Program-made: the position numbers and the translations under genes
Shown: one piece after another, positions 1-5,996 of the stretch
Layout: each line of letters starts with the position of its first letter
Numbering within the stretch: position 1 is the first letter of the stretch
Source of the DNA: CAYJMQ01 sp964392415
Lineage (GTDB): Bacteria; Bdellovibrionota; JACOXK01; 2-02-FULL-40-11
NCBI GenBank assembly: GCA_964392415.1
Contig: CAYMPL010000067.1
Coordinates: 1-9,803, forward strand
Length of the DNA stretch: 9,803 nucleotides
Direction of reading: 5' to 3'
Notes under the pieces: generated by a model
Databases searched by the model: none
Seen by the model: only the letters and a program-made list of their open reading frames with translations
Told to the model about the DNA's origin: nothing

Positions 1-57
1 TTTCTCGCTTGATTAAAAATTTCTTATAATTTTTCCTATTTTTTTTATAAATTCCTA

Positions 58-85
58 TTGATTATTAAACAAATTTATGTAAAAT
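58..85 (+). promoter_or_regulatory. Putative sigma70 promoter for the ACT-domain gene
   Basis: TTGATT at 58-63 and TAAAAT at 80-85 are separated by 16 bases, which is a reasonable -35/-10 pair. It would give a leader of about 40 bases before the ATG at 135. The whole 1-130 region is very AT-rich, so chance matches are easy; an alternative -10-like TATAAA lies at 116-121. Only the sequence pattern supports this. Confidence 0.35.
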
Positions 86-134
86 AAACACTTCTTGTAT
101 CGTTTTCTAACCCCGTATAAAAAAGGAGAAACTT

Positions 135-545
135 ATGATAAAAGGTGTAACAAGTATTAAAGAAGTCCTCGTCGAAGTGCCTAATAAAGTAGGAGTTCTT
201 GCTCAACTCACTGAAGCACTGTCAGCAAAAAAAGTAAATATCCTGGCCATCACTACCGCAACATCTGGTAGCCAAGCATGGATTCAGCTTGTGACAGAAA
301 ATAATGCTCTAGCTCTAAATGTGGTAGCATCTTTAGGCTGGAACGCCTCTGAAAGAGCTGCTGTCCGCGTTTCTCTTACAAATAAAGCAGGAGCTACAGA
401 GGCCGTCGGTGCAACGTTGGCCTCCGCTGACATCAACATTGAATCCCTCTATGGTTCAGCATGGGATGAAAAAGCTCCATCAGTTGTGGTTGTCCCTTCT
501 GATGTCACAGGAGCTTTAAAAGCGCTAACAGCAGTTGTTGCTTAA
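135..545 (+). CDS. Tandem ACT-domain protein, probably amino-acid-binding regulator
   Basis: This 136-residue protein consists of two ACT-like halves and nothing else. The first, about residues 8-68, begins with the EVPNKVGVLAQL pattern followed by an alpha helix and the KKVNILAI strand. The second, about 75-134, repeats the plan with LTNKAGATEAV and SADINIESLYGSA. ACT domains bind small ligands, usually amino acids, and control enzymes or transporters. Stand-alone double-ACT proteins of this size are known in several bacterial groups, but their ligand is often undefined. The ATG at 135 follows an AAGGAG ribosome site at 124-129. No enzyme domain is attached and no amino-acid pathway gene is adjacent, so the partner cannot be named. 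The gene lies next to mobile-element debris but itself looks intact. It is probably a cytoplasmic regulator. Confidence 0.8.
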   Translation: MIKGVTSIKEVLVEVPNKVGVLAQLTEALSAKKVNILAITTATSGSQAWIQLVTENNALALNVVASLGWNASERAAVRVSLTNKAGATEAVGATLASADINIESLYGSAWDEKAPSVVVVPSDVTGALKALTAVVA

Positions 546-599
546 AAAGTAACTTTTATTTTTTATATTCTGAGTGTCTCTATCAGCCGAACTGTGGCA

Positions 600-842
600 T
601 TACTGTAGAGCGTTTTCCTTGTCTTGAATGTATTGAGCATCCATCTGCTTAAATCCATATTTTTGGATATAGCGATAAATCTTTTGCCGATTGGTCTCAA
701 GTTCTTTAGCTGTCTTATTCACATTCCACCCATTTCTGATAAGGGCATGAAGAATCTTAAGCCTGTCTTCATTTTTCTTATTTGAATTTCGTCCCCTATC
801 AAAAAGTTGAATAAGTCAAAATAGTTGAGTCCTTCTTGCCAT
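600..842 (-). pseudogene. Broken small gene with Fis-type helix-turn-helix
   Basis: On the minus strand a frame ending in TAA at 602-600 encodes a C-terminal segment with DRGRNSNKKNEDRLKILHAL and then NVNKTAKELETNRQKIYRYI. This resembles the Fis-type HTH found at the end of NtrC-like regulators and in some transposase N-termini. An in-frame ATG exists at 842, but a TGA at 818-816 interrupts it after eight codons. The stop sits in an imperfect duplication (coding-strand CAACTATTTTGA then CAACTTTTTGA), as if an extra base had been introduced. In another frame just upstream, Cys-Pro-Gln-Cys-Gly-Ser (907-890) and Cys-Arg-Cys (856-848) hint at a zinc ribbon, also broken by a TAG at 859-857. A zinc ribbon followed by an HTH would suit a decayed transposase such as an InsA-type protein. 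That is inference; only the HTH segment is reasonably clear. Confidence 0.4.
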
Positions 843-898
843 CGTTGACACCTGCACTATAGCACTTCTTTATGAAGCAGGATTAATTTTGAACCGCA

Positions 899-1369
899 TT
901 GGGGGCAGGTCAGTCTCCTATTGTGAGTGACTTTGTTCCAGCTCATAATCTGTTGCATCTTTATAATTATTCAGAAAACCACAGAATCAAAGCCCCTGAT
1001 GCCGTCTTTACTTTAATGGTTGATAAAAAACCCTTAAAAGTAGCCCTTGAAATGGAACTGACTCAGAAACAAAAAAAGAGGTATGTGAACCTCTTAGAAA
1101 AATACTATACTAGAATTCCCGTTGATCTTGTTTTCTATGTTGTGGGCCCAGAGGGACTTAAAAAAACGATTTTGGATATAGGCAAAGAAAAGCTCCTAGA
1201 ATTATCCCAAAGAAAAGTTACATCACAAAATAAACTCTACGTGACAACGTTGAGCAGCTTTAAAAAATTGGGACTGGATAGCGTATTTGAAGGTACAACC
1301 GGAAAATCTTTTACCCTTCGCGAACTCGAAAAAAGAACCTTGAAGGGTCAATCTTTGCCTCAATCCTAA
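899..1369 (+). pseudogene. C-terminal part of a replication-relaxation-like protein
   Basis: The frame encodes up to 156 residues. Its core, PDAVFTLMVDKKPLKVALEM at about 33-52, then ELTQKQKKRY to 62 and LLEKYYT, matches the plan of plasmid/ICE 'replication-relaxation' proteins: a PDA motif, an ExE strand, a K/RY helix, then a strand equivalent to VDLVFYVVG. Those proteins carry an N-terminal winged helix and are usually longer; here that part is missing. The only upstream start is a TTG at 899 with no ribosome site, and an in-frame TGA at 890-892 lies two codons before it. The gene is therefore probably truncated at its 5' end, close to where the broken HTH gene on the other strand begins. 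The family link suggests a plasmid or integrative-element ancestry. The C-terminal residues overlap an inverted repeat. Function, if any, is unknown. Confidence 0.5.
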
Positions 1370-1388
1370 GGATTGACCCAAAGATTGA
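1346..1388. repeat. Two overlapping inverted repeats at gene end
   Basis: GGGTCAATC (1346-1354) is complementary to GATTGACCC (1371-1379). TCAATCTTTG (1349-1358) is complementary to CAAAGATTGA (1379-1388), so the transcript could form alternative hairpins around the TAA at 1367-1369. The centre also contains the palindrome CAATCCTAAGGATTG. No U-run follows directly, so this is not a standard intrinsic terminator, although it could protect or end the mRNA. Confidence 0.5.
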
Positions 1389-1437
1389 GTCTATCGTTTT
1401 TAAATTGTTTAAAATCATCAATAAAAATAAATGTTTC

Positions 1438-1541
1438 CGCCCGTCAGGCATTTTTTTAGATGCTTCGCCAACCCCTGACCCAGCTCTCCCTACGTGATAT
1501 CTGGGTCAGGGCTTGACTCAGCATGTGATGCCTGACGGGCG
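1438..1541. repeat. 104-bp nested inverted repeat upstream of recombinase
   Basis: A perfect 14-bp outer pair, CGCCCGTCAGGCAT (1438-1451) and ATGCCTGACGGGCG (1528-1541), encloses a perfect 11-bp inner pair, CCCTGACCCAG (1473-1483) and CTGGGTCAGGG (1501-1511). A further 4-bp pair (1460-1463 with 1521-1524) lies between them. The arms are GC-rich in an AT-rich background. The predicted form is a long interrupted stem with a 17-base terminal loop, in DNA (cruciform) or RNA. It lies about 85 bases before the 55-aa ORF and recombinase genes. It could be a recombination or transfer site, a structured RNA or a small non-autonomous element. Nothing in the sequence decides between these. Confidence 0.75.
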
Positions 1542-1545
1542 AACA

Positions 1546-1563
1546 TAGGAAATTAAATTCCTA
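1546..1563. repeat. Short inverted repeat followed by pyrimidine tract
   Basis: TAGGAA (1546-1551) and TTCCTA (1558-1563) form a perfect 6-bp pair around six bases. A roughly 30-base T/C-rich tract (1564-1598) follows. It could be a weak terminator isolating the recombinase from upstream transcription, or an operator half-site pair. Support is only the symmetry and position. Confidence 0.3.
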
Positions 1564-1599
1564 TTCTTTTCTTTCTTCTTTTTTTTATCCCTCTTTTTG

Positions 1600-1627
1600 T
1601 TGACTTAATTCTTGGAGAAAATACAAT
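1600..1627 (+). promoter_or_regulatory. Strong promoter-like sequence overlapping the 55-aa ORF start
   Basis: TTGACT (1600-1605) and TACAAT (1622-1627) are separated by 16 bases, a near-consensus sigma70 pair. The -10 box includes the first two bases of the ATG at 1626. Initiation would fall near 1634, inside the 55-aa ORF, giving the recombinase a leader of about 140 bases. If used, this promoter would express the recombinase without the small ORF's normal start. The GGAG at 1614-1617 in the spacer is also well placed as a ribosome site for that ATG, so the same bases may serve two roles. Confidence 0.45.
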
Positions 1628-1793
1628 GAATAACGCAAATCAAAGTAATCTCAACGTTGAGATTCCTGATAGTTTAATTGAACTCATTTCAGATATTCTA
1701 TCAGATAGGGTCTTTGAAAAGTGGATGTCATGTAAGCGCCAAGCCGAACTTGTTAGTTCTGAAAAAGGAGACACTCATGAATCTCAGAACTAA
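1626..1793 (+). CDS. 55-aa protein translationally coupled to the recombinase
   Basis: I do not recognise this short protein. It starts at ATG 1626, eight bases after GGAG (1614-1617), and ends at TAA 1791-1793. It therefore overlaps the recombinase start (ATG 1777) by 17 bases in another frame. The middle, about residues 13-34, reads IPDSLIELISDILSDRVFEK and a following WM, likely an amphipathic helix; the C-terminus is charged and polar. There is no cysteine motif or membrane segment. Overlap with an integrase-type gene suggests an accessory role, such as a directionality factor or recombinase regulator, but the sequence has no obvious winged-helix excisionase fold. Against it being a gene: a promoter-like sequence covers its start codon. 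It is too short to judge by codon use. Confidence 0.5.
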   Translation: MNNANQSNLNVEIPDSLIELISDILSDRVFEKWMSCKRQAELVSSEKGDTHESQN

Positions 1794-3594
1794 CTTAAAT
1801 GAAGTAAATTATAGAGAGGCCGCAGAAATTGTTCCTGTGGGCATTCTTGCCAGGTTCTCAACCGATAAGCAAAAATCCTGTGATGCTCAGGTGAATAATA
1901 TTATTCAGGAAGTGTCCAGAAGAGGACTTCCATTTAATATTATTCCAGAAGCCATCATAAAGATTGAGGCTGTTAAAGGAGATCAACTGATTGGAGAGCC
2001 AGAAATGGATCAAATTGTTGATCTAGCAAAAAACGGCGTTATTCAATATTTGCTTGTTGAAGAGGTTTCTCGGTTTGCCAGATCAGAAGCCGTGGATGCG
2101 CACTACAGGGGACAACTCTTAGACTATGGTGTCAGTGTTCTTAGCTTAGATGACCAGTTTGTTAATCCAGAAGGGGAAGGCTACCTCATTACTGGAGTGA
2201 AAAAGTTGATCGCTCAAGAAGAAATCCGAAAAATCGGATTTCGGATTAAAAGAACGATGAGGGATACTTTTTCGAATAGCTGTGTCATTGAAGGCCAAGA
2301 ATATCTATATGTAATTGGAGTACCGCCGTATGGATATAAAACAATGCGCGTACCTAATTGCCCTAAACATCGTAACACCTCTGTTGTGGTTCTTGACCCC
2401 AGTGCTTCTCAAATTGTTCGAGAGATATTTGAGCTTTATACACTTCAATGTTTAAGCCCTGAAATGATTGCCAAGGTCTTAAATAAAAGAGGTGTCCCCA
2501 CCATGCCACTTGCCAGGTTTCGTGGGCTATGGAGTGGGCGAACGATCCGAAAGATGTTGCGAAATGAAAAGTATGCAGGAACTTGGATTCTTGGAAAATA
2601 TGAGCATAAGAAAAATAGAATAACAGGAAAGTCCAAGAGAAGCCCTGCCGCACGCGATCGCTGGATTGTCCGAGAGTTTGAATATTTACGACTCATACCA
2701 GAAGACCTTTGGGATAGAACTCAACGAACGATGGATGAAAAATCTCAGTCTTTCCAAAGCTCAATGGAAAAACATGGGATTAAAAGTCCCAACAGTCTTC
2801 GTCATAAGGAAAAACGCTATCTCTTCTCTGGGCTTTGTATTTGTGCCAGATGTGGTGGCACCATGTTTATTCAGCCCGGAGGCCGTGAACGAAAAACTCG
2901 TCACGGGAGAAAAGAAGGTCAGCTATGGGTCATACGAAATCGAACGAGACTCTCTTGTAGCAATACAAGACGCGGAGCCTGTGATTTTCATGTCAATTTT
3001 AGATGCGATCGGCTGGAGGAAGAATTTCTTTCTATTTTAAAAAAGCAGATTCTTGCTCCCGAAGCTTTGAATCGAATCTATCTAGGCATTGAAAAGAAAA
3101 TTAAGTCCTTAAAGAAGAAGGCATATGGCGACATTGATCGAATCAATAATGAGATCGTTGAAACCTATAGAGAGCTTGAAGGCTATCGAAAAGCTCTAGC
3201 CAAGTTAAACACCTCAGATTTTATTCTTGAAAATCTCAAGGAGGCTGAGGACAGGCTCAAATCTCTAACAGAGCATAAAAAGCGCTATGAAAGAGATATG
3301 AGGTTAGAGACGATCCAACTCGATCATAAAAGGGTTGTGGCAGAATTAGAGAATTTGCACGAGATTTTGCTTGAGCGACCTCAGCGAGCAAATCACATTC
3401 TTGCTTCAATCCTTCACGAAAAGATCATTTTAGATGCGGACAATTCCACTGTTCGCTCTAAATGGGATCAGGTAAAAAAATGGGCGATCATTAGGCTGAA
3501 ACGTTCGGGGCTCGTTTCCGATAGAGATACGATTCAAAGTCTTGATTCGGATTATGTGGAGTTTCAGATTGATGTGAGCACGTTTAAACAATAA
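1777..3594 (+). CDS. Large serine recombinase (integrase/resolvase family)
   Basis: ATG 1777 has AAAGGAG (1764-1770) just upstream and starts a 605-residue protein; longer upstream starts in this frame lack a ribosome site. Domains in order: an N-terminal resolvase domain (about 18-165) with the nucleophile motif ARFSTDKQ, Ser28, and the arginine pair in EEVSRFARS (Arg99, Arg102); a recombinase domain (about 170-320) with the hallmark GVPPYGYK at 181-188; a zinc-ribbon domain with Cys356, Cys359, Cys394 and Cys402; and a Lys/Glu-rich coiled coil at about 435-535. All expected catalytic residues are present, so it may be active. The family cuts both DNA strands at att sites and joins them through a phosphoserine link, integrating or excising elements. 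A split tRNA-Ala begins 30 bases past its stop, a fitting place for an attachment site. The preceding 55-aa ORF overlaps it. Confidence 0.93.
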   Translation: MNLRTNLNEVNYREAAEIVPVGILARFSTDKQKSCDAQVNNIIQEVSRRGLPFNIIPEAIIKIEAVKGDQLIGEPEMDQIVDLAKNGVIQYLLVEEVSRFARSEAVDAHYRGQLLDYGVSVLSLDDQFVNPEGEGYLITGVKKLIAQEEIRKIGFRIKRTMRDTFSNSCVIEGQEYLYVIGVPPYGYKTMRVPNCPKHRNTSVVVLDPSASQIVREIFELYTLQCLSPEMIAKVLNKRGVPTMPLARFRGLWSGRTIRKMLRNEKYAGTWILGKYEHKKNRITGKSKRSPAARDRWIVREFEYLRLIPEDLWDRTQRTMDEKSQSFQSSMEKHGIKSPNSLRHKEKRYLFSGLCICARCGGTMFIQPGGRERKTRHGRKEGQLWVIRNRTRLSCSNTRRGACDFHVNFRCDRLEEEFLSILKKQILAPEALNRIYLGIEKKIKSLKKKAYGDIDRINNEIVETYRELEGYRKALAKLNTSDFILENLKEAEDRLKSLTEHKKRYERDMRLETIQLDHKRVVAELENLHEILLERPQRANHILASILHEKIILDADNSTVRSKWDQVKKWAIIRLKRSGLVSDRDTIQSLDSDYVEFQIDVSTFKQ

Positions 3595-3596
3595 CC

Positions 3597-3648
3597 AGCG
3601 CTTACTACTTCCCGGCATCCTGCCCCTCTTCAATGCCATTGAAGCGCT
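3597..3648. other. Candidate attachment-site region with inverted arms
   Basis: AGCGCTT (3597-3603) and AAGCGCT (3642-3648) are perfect inverted copies flanking 38 bases. The right arm lies inside the tRNA-Ala fragment and the left arm inside the non-tRNA sequence beside the recombinase stop. A second pair, GGCAT (3614-3618) and ATGCC (3633-3637), is nested inside. Large serine recombinases bind imperfectly symmetrical sites around a short core, and their sites often lie beside the recombinase gene. The exact crossover is not visible; the tRNA match fades around 3622-3625. Confidence 0.35.
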
Positions 3649-3670
3649 CTCCCAAATGAGCTACGGGCCC
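3625..3670 (-). tRNA. Truncated tRNA-Ala(GGC), 5' part only
   Basis: Read on the minus strand from 3670: acceptor strand GGGCCCG (3670-3664), TA, D arm GCTC-loop-GAGC with GGGA, then anticodon arm CTTCA-ATGGCAT-TGAAG with anticodon GGC (alanine). After AGG at about 3625 the sequence stops looking like a tRNA: there is no GGTTCGA T-arm and no strand complementary to the acceptor. The D-loop has T where a purine (position 15) is usual. The gene is therefore split or decayed, with the break next to the serine recombinase. The upstream side (to the right) would be original chromosome. No matching 3' half was found in the window. Confidence 0.7.
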
Positions 3671-3760
3671 GTATTCCAATCTCAATAACTTTATCAAAAG
3701 ATATTCATAATCAATCACAGCTTTTCTTTCAAGAAGGAACTTTCAACTTCATTTCAAAAA

Positions 3761-3778
3761 ATTCCGCTATGTCGGAAT
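3761..3778 (-). terminator. Small hairpin, terminator-like on minus strand
   Basis: ATTCCG (3761-3766) and CGGAAT (3773-3778) form a 6-bp stem with a 6-base loop. On the minus strand the stem is followed by five to six T residues (3760-3756), as in a weak intrinsic terminator; a 7-base A run lies on the other side. No minus-strand gene in the window ends here, so the role is unclear. The rest of 3671-3823 shows no convincing gene. Confidence 0.25.
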
Positions 3779-3823
3779 AAAAAAAGCCCAAATTAAAATC
3801 ATATTAAAATTCCTTCCACCCTC

Positions 3824-3851
3824 TTGATGCATTTAAAATTCCAAGTACAAT
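3824..3851 (+). promoter_or_regulatory. Sigma70-like promoter for the 246-aa lipoprotein gene
   Basis: TTGATG (3824-3829) and TACAAT (3846-3851), 16 bases apart, precede the ATG at 3887 by about 35 bases. A strong GAGGAGG ribosome site lies at 3872-3878. Confidence 0.5.
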
Positions 3852-3886
3852 GGAGTTTACTGGTACGTGTGAGGAGGATCTAAGCG

Positions 3887-4627
3887 ATGTCTATTATAAA
3901 AGTAAAATATTTTTCAAGGGGAGCGCTCTATCTTGCCATGGGAGGTATGGCAGTTTTAGGAATAAGCTGTGAGGGAGGAGGAGGGCAACAAGTGCCAGCG
4001 CCCTCGGCAATAACAGAAACAGGGACAGCCGCGACAGGGGCAATAGACATCGCCTCATTGACGAATAGGGATGATGTAATAAGCAGCGATAATGCTGTTA
4101 AGTTTAAACAACAAAAGGAAGATATATTTGCTCAACTGCTTGCTGACCGCACCCCACTCGTTGTAAATACAGATGTAATCGTCAGGAAAGTTACACCCCA
4201 GCTGCAAGAACACGATCCCACCAAGACAATAGCTCTTTTGTTTGAGTCTCCTTTTCGAAGCCCTTTTCTCGATGCATCATTTGGTGTTGAAGCTATCTTC
4301 GAAGATCCAATCACTCCTGGCGCGGGTATCCGCTTATCTACGATTGGCAGCTATCATCAAAACCACTATTTCCAAGAAGCAGATGGGTCTTTTAGCTTTC
4401 GGGGGAGCAATGGATGTGTTGCGGGATTATGCGCAAGATTATTTGCAACAAGTGTTCCTGCCACACACCCCACACAGGCAGTAAGAGTTGACTTTTCAAT
4501 TGATTGCGTTGAGCGGGGATTCGACCGTTTCCGCGGCCTCCTCTTTCATATGATTGATGAAAAGGAGAGGATATCAGGAGCGCATTTTTTTCCACTGTTT
4601 TCAGTATCTCCCCCACCGTGTCCATAA
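3887..4627 (+). CDS. Unrecognised secreted lipoprotein, 246 aa
   Basis: I do not recognise a family. The start at 3887 follows GAGGAGG with good spacing. The N-terminus has basic residues (Lys5, Lys7, Arg11), a hydrophobic core (about 13-27) and then Ser27-Cys28 followed by EGGGG. This looks like a lipoprotein signal with a flexible linker, although the -3 residue is Gly rather than the usual Leu/Val/Ile. A Ser/Thr/Ala-rich stretch (about 36-60) separates it from the body. Four more cysteines, at 177, 182, 207 and 245, could form two disulfides, which suits a periplasmic or surface location. The protein ends with PPPCP. A tract at 70-115 rich in Lys, Gln and Asp is probably helical. It converges on the NHL lipoprotein gene, 57 bases away, and is probably a single-gene transcript. 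Confidence 0.7.
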   Translation: MSIIKVKYFSRGALYLAMGGMAVLGISCEGGGGQQVPAPSAITETGTAATGAIDIASLTNRDDVISSDNAVKFKQQKEDIFAQLLADRTPLVVNTDVIVRKVTPQLQEHDPTKTIALLFESPFRSPFLDASFGVEAIFEDPITPGAGIRLSTIGSYHQNHYFQEADGSFSFRGSNGCVAGLCARLFATSVPATHPTQAVRVDFSIDCVERGFDRFRGLLFHMIDEKERISGAHFFPLFSVSPPPCP

Positions 4628-4684
4628 GGTTGCATCAATCTTTTGACGTCGTGCAGAGAGGATAGAGGATCTGTCTTCTGCTAT

Positions 4685-5845
4685 CTATTGAATAAACGGA
4701 GTTCCGGCTCCTCGTTTGGGATTCACAATCCGGATACGGTTGTTGCCACGATCAGCAATGTAGAGAAACCCTTTCGAATCCATTGCCAGTCCACGAGGAT
4801 CATTTAATTGCGCATTTACAGCAGGACCGCCATCCCCAGAAAAGCCACTGATTCCAGTTCCTGCAATGACGTTCCCCTCTAAATCAAGCACCTTCGCAAC
4901 CTCTACCGTTATAAGAGGAATGCGAAGATTCGCATTTGCAAAAATCACTGTAGGAATATCATTGCTACTGACGAAAGAAAAAGCAATAGCTGTATTAATA
5001 ATGCCATTGGTATCAATCACTCGCACCCGCCTGTTTCCAACATCACAGATAAAGATCTTTCCAAGAGAATCAATCGCCAATGCCTCCGGTCGATCCAGCT
5101 GAGCTTCGACAGCTGGTCCTCCATCGCCTGAAAAGCCAGGCTGGTTGGTCTTGCCTGCGATCAACTTAAAAGCGCCTCCAGAGGAAGAAGGGAGTTCGAC
5201 CACATCATTGGCAAACTCTGATTCTGAAACAATGATTCGTCCACCTATCACCAAAAGTCCCCTTGGGTGAGTTAAATTGCTTGCTACGGTAGTTTGAGTT
5301 CCACCCGGTATGAGGATTTTATGAAGAACTGAAATATTTTGGCTCTGAAACTGATCGGGAAATCGTTCTTCCAAAACAAAGAGACTCCCCTGGGAATCAA
5401 AAGCAAGAGCTGTAATTCCTGTAATTCGGGTGACGAGCGAGATTTCTTTTGCGGGAGTTATCTTAAATACCCCTGCCTCCCCTCTAAAACCCAAGGGGGC
5501 TGTTGGATCGGGTATTTGTCTGAACCCAGAAACAAAAAGATTATCGCTTGCATCGATAACAAGTGCCCCTGGGTTTGCAATGACCGCGGGCGAACCGGCT
5601 CCAAAAAAGGTCCGAATCGTCCCTTCGGTAAATTCTCCCGTAGGTTGTGCGGGCGGCGGTTCTGACGGTGGTGGCTCTGTGGGGGGGGGTTGGGTGGGAG
5701 GCGGCGTCGTTTTCGATTGATCGGTCTGAATCCCTGATGCCCCCTCTCCTCCCTCTGGCCCCAGTTCACCAGACGGAGCGCAGGAAAGAATCAGAAGAAG
5801 AGTTGCAAAGATGGCAGCTCCAAAGACCTTTTGTCTCACTTTCAT
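4685..5845 (-). CDS. NHL-repeat beta-propeller lipoprotein
   Basis: The ATG at 5845 is preferred because it opens a good signal peptide (MKVRQK, then hydrophobic 8-20) ending in ILSC with lipidated Cys22; the frame continues upstream only to a TTG at 5893, which would bury the signal. A Gly/Glu-rich spacer and a Pro-rich linker of four PPP units (48-65) follow. The rest of the 386 residues is NHL-type propeller blades. The two clearest carry GFSGDGGPA, then a PxxLAxDSxGxxxIxDxGNxRxR pattern (about 235-280 and 330-375), with weaker blades before them. NHL propellers bind ligands or proteins, and secreted versions like this are usually uncharacterised. A promoter-like sequence lies upstream at 5903-5930. 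A C9 run in the linker could allow frameshift switching. No strong ribosome site is visible. Confidence 0.85.
   Translation of the reverse strand: MKVRQKVFGAAIFATLLLILSCAPSGELGPEGGEGASGIQTDQSKTTPPPTQPPPTEPPPSEPPPAQPTGEFTEGTIRTFFGAGSPAVIANPGALVIDASDNLFVSGFRQIPDPTAPLGFRGEAGVFKITPAKEISLVTRITGITALAFDSQGSLFVLEERFPDQFQSQNISVLHKILIPGGTQTTVASNLTHPRGLLVIGGRIIVSESEFANDVVELPSSSGGAFKLIAGKTNQPGFSGDGGPAVEAQLDRPEALAIDSLGKIFICDVGNRRVRVIDTNGIINTAIAFSFVSSNDIPTVIFANANLRIPLITVEVAKVLDLEGNVIAGTGISGFSGDGGPAVNAQLNDPRGLAMDSKGFLYIADRGNNRIRIVNPKRGAGTPFIQ
5681..5689. repeat. Nine-base G/C homopolymer inside the lipoprotein gene
   Basis: Nine G on the plus strand are nine C in the coding strand, forming Pro53-Pro54-Pro55 of the NHL lipoprotein. 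Loss of one base would shift translation into a frame that stays open to a stop at about 5458, replacing the propeller with an unrelated tail. Tracts of this length can vary by slipped-strand replication. Confidence 0.8.
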
Positions 5846-5902
5846 AGGCTTGTTGTCGACACTCCATTTGAGAGTAGAAAACTTGACGCACAACTATTTT
5901 CC

Positions 5903-5930
5903 ATTATAACCGCAATTCAATCGTATTCAA
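5903..5930 (-). promoter_or_regulatory. Sigma70-like promoter for the NHL lipoprotein gene
   Basis: On the minus strand TTGAAT (5930-5925) and a perfect TATAAT (5908-5903) are 16 bases apart. Initiation near 5896 would leave a leader of about 50 bases before the ATG at 5845. It is the best -10 box in the window. Confidence 0.6.
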
Positions 5931-5946
5931 GTGACGATACGAAAGT

Positions 5947-5996
5947 TTTAATCTGTTTCTAGTAAGGGAGCTTCAAGCTTTAATCTATTTCTAATG
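5947..5996. repeat. Imperfect 18-bp direct repeat at the aminotransferase end
   Basis: TTTAATCTGTTTCTAGTA (5947-5964) and TTTAATCTATTTCTAATG (5979-5996) differ at three or four positions and start 32 bases apart. The second copy covers the last codons and stop of the aminotransferase, so the first is a near-duplicate of that gene tail. A short AGCTTCAAGCTT symmetry lies between them. This may be a slippage duplication. Confidence 0.5.

Noticed and set aside
1438..1541. Integron attC site
   Set aside because: The inverted arms lack the RYYYAAC/GTTRRRY core pair expected in attC, and no tyrosine integron integrase is nearby.
2666..3040. 124-aa plus-strand ORF inside the recombinase gene
   Set aside because: It lies wholly within the recombinase in another frame, shows no family features, and the recombinase domains across it are intact.
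3595..3670. Complete tRNA or a tRNA interrupted by a group I intron
   Set aside because: No T-arm or 3' acceptor strand was found in the window, and the break is after the anticodon arm, not in the anticodon loop where such introns sit.
4628..4684. Bidirectional terminator between the convergent lipoprotein genes
   Set aside because: GATAG and CTATC can pair, but the stem is short and interrupted and no T-run follows on either strand.
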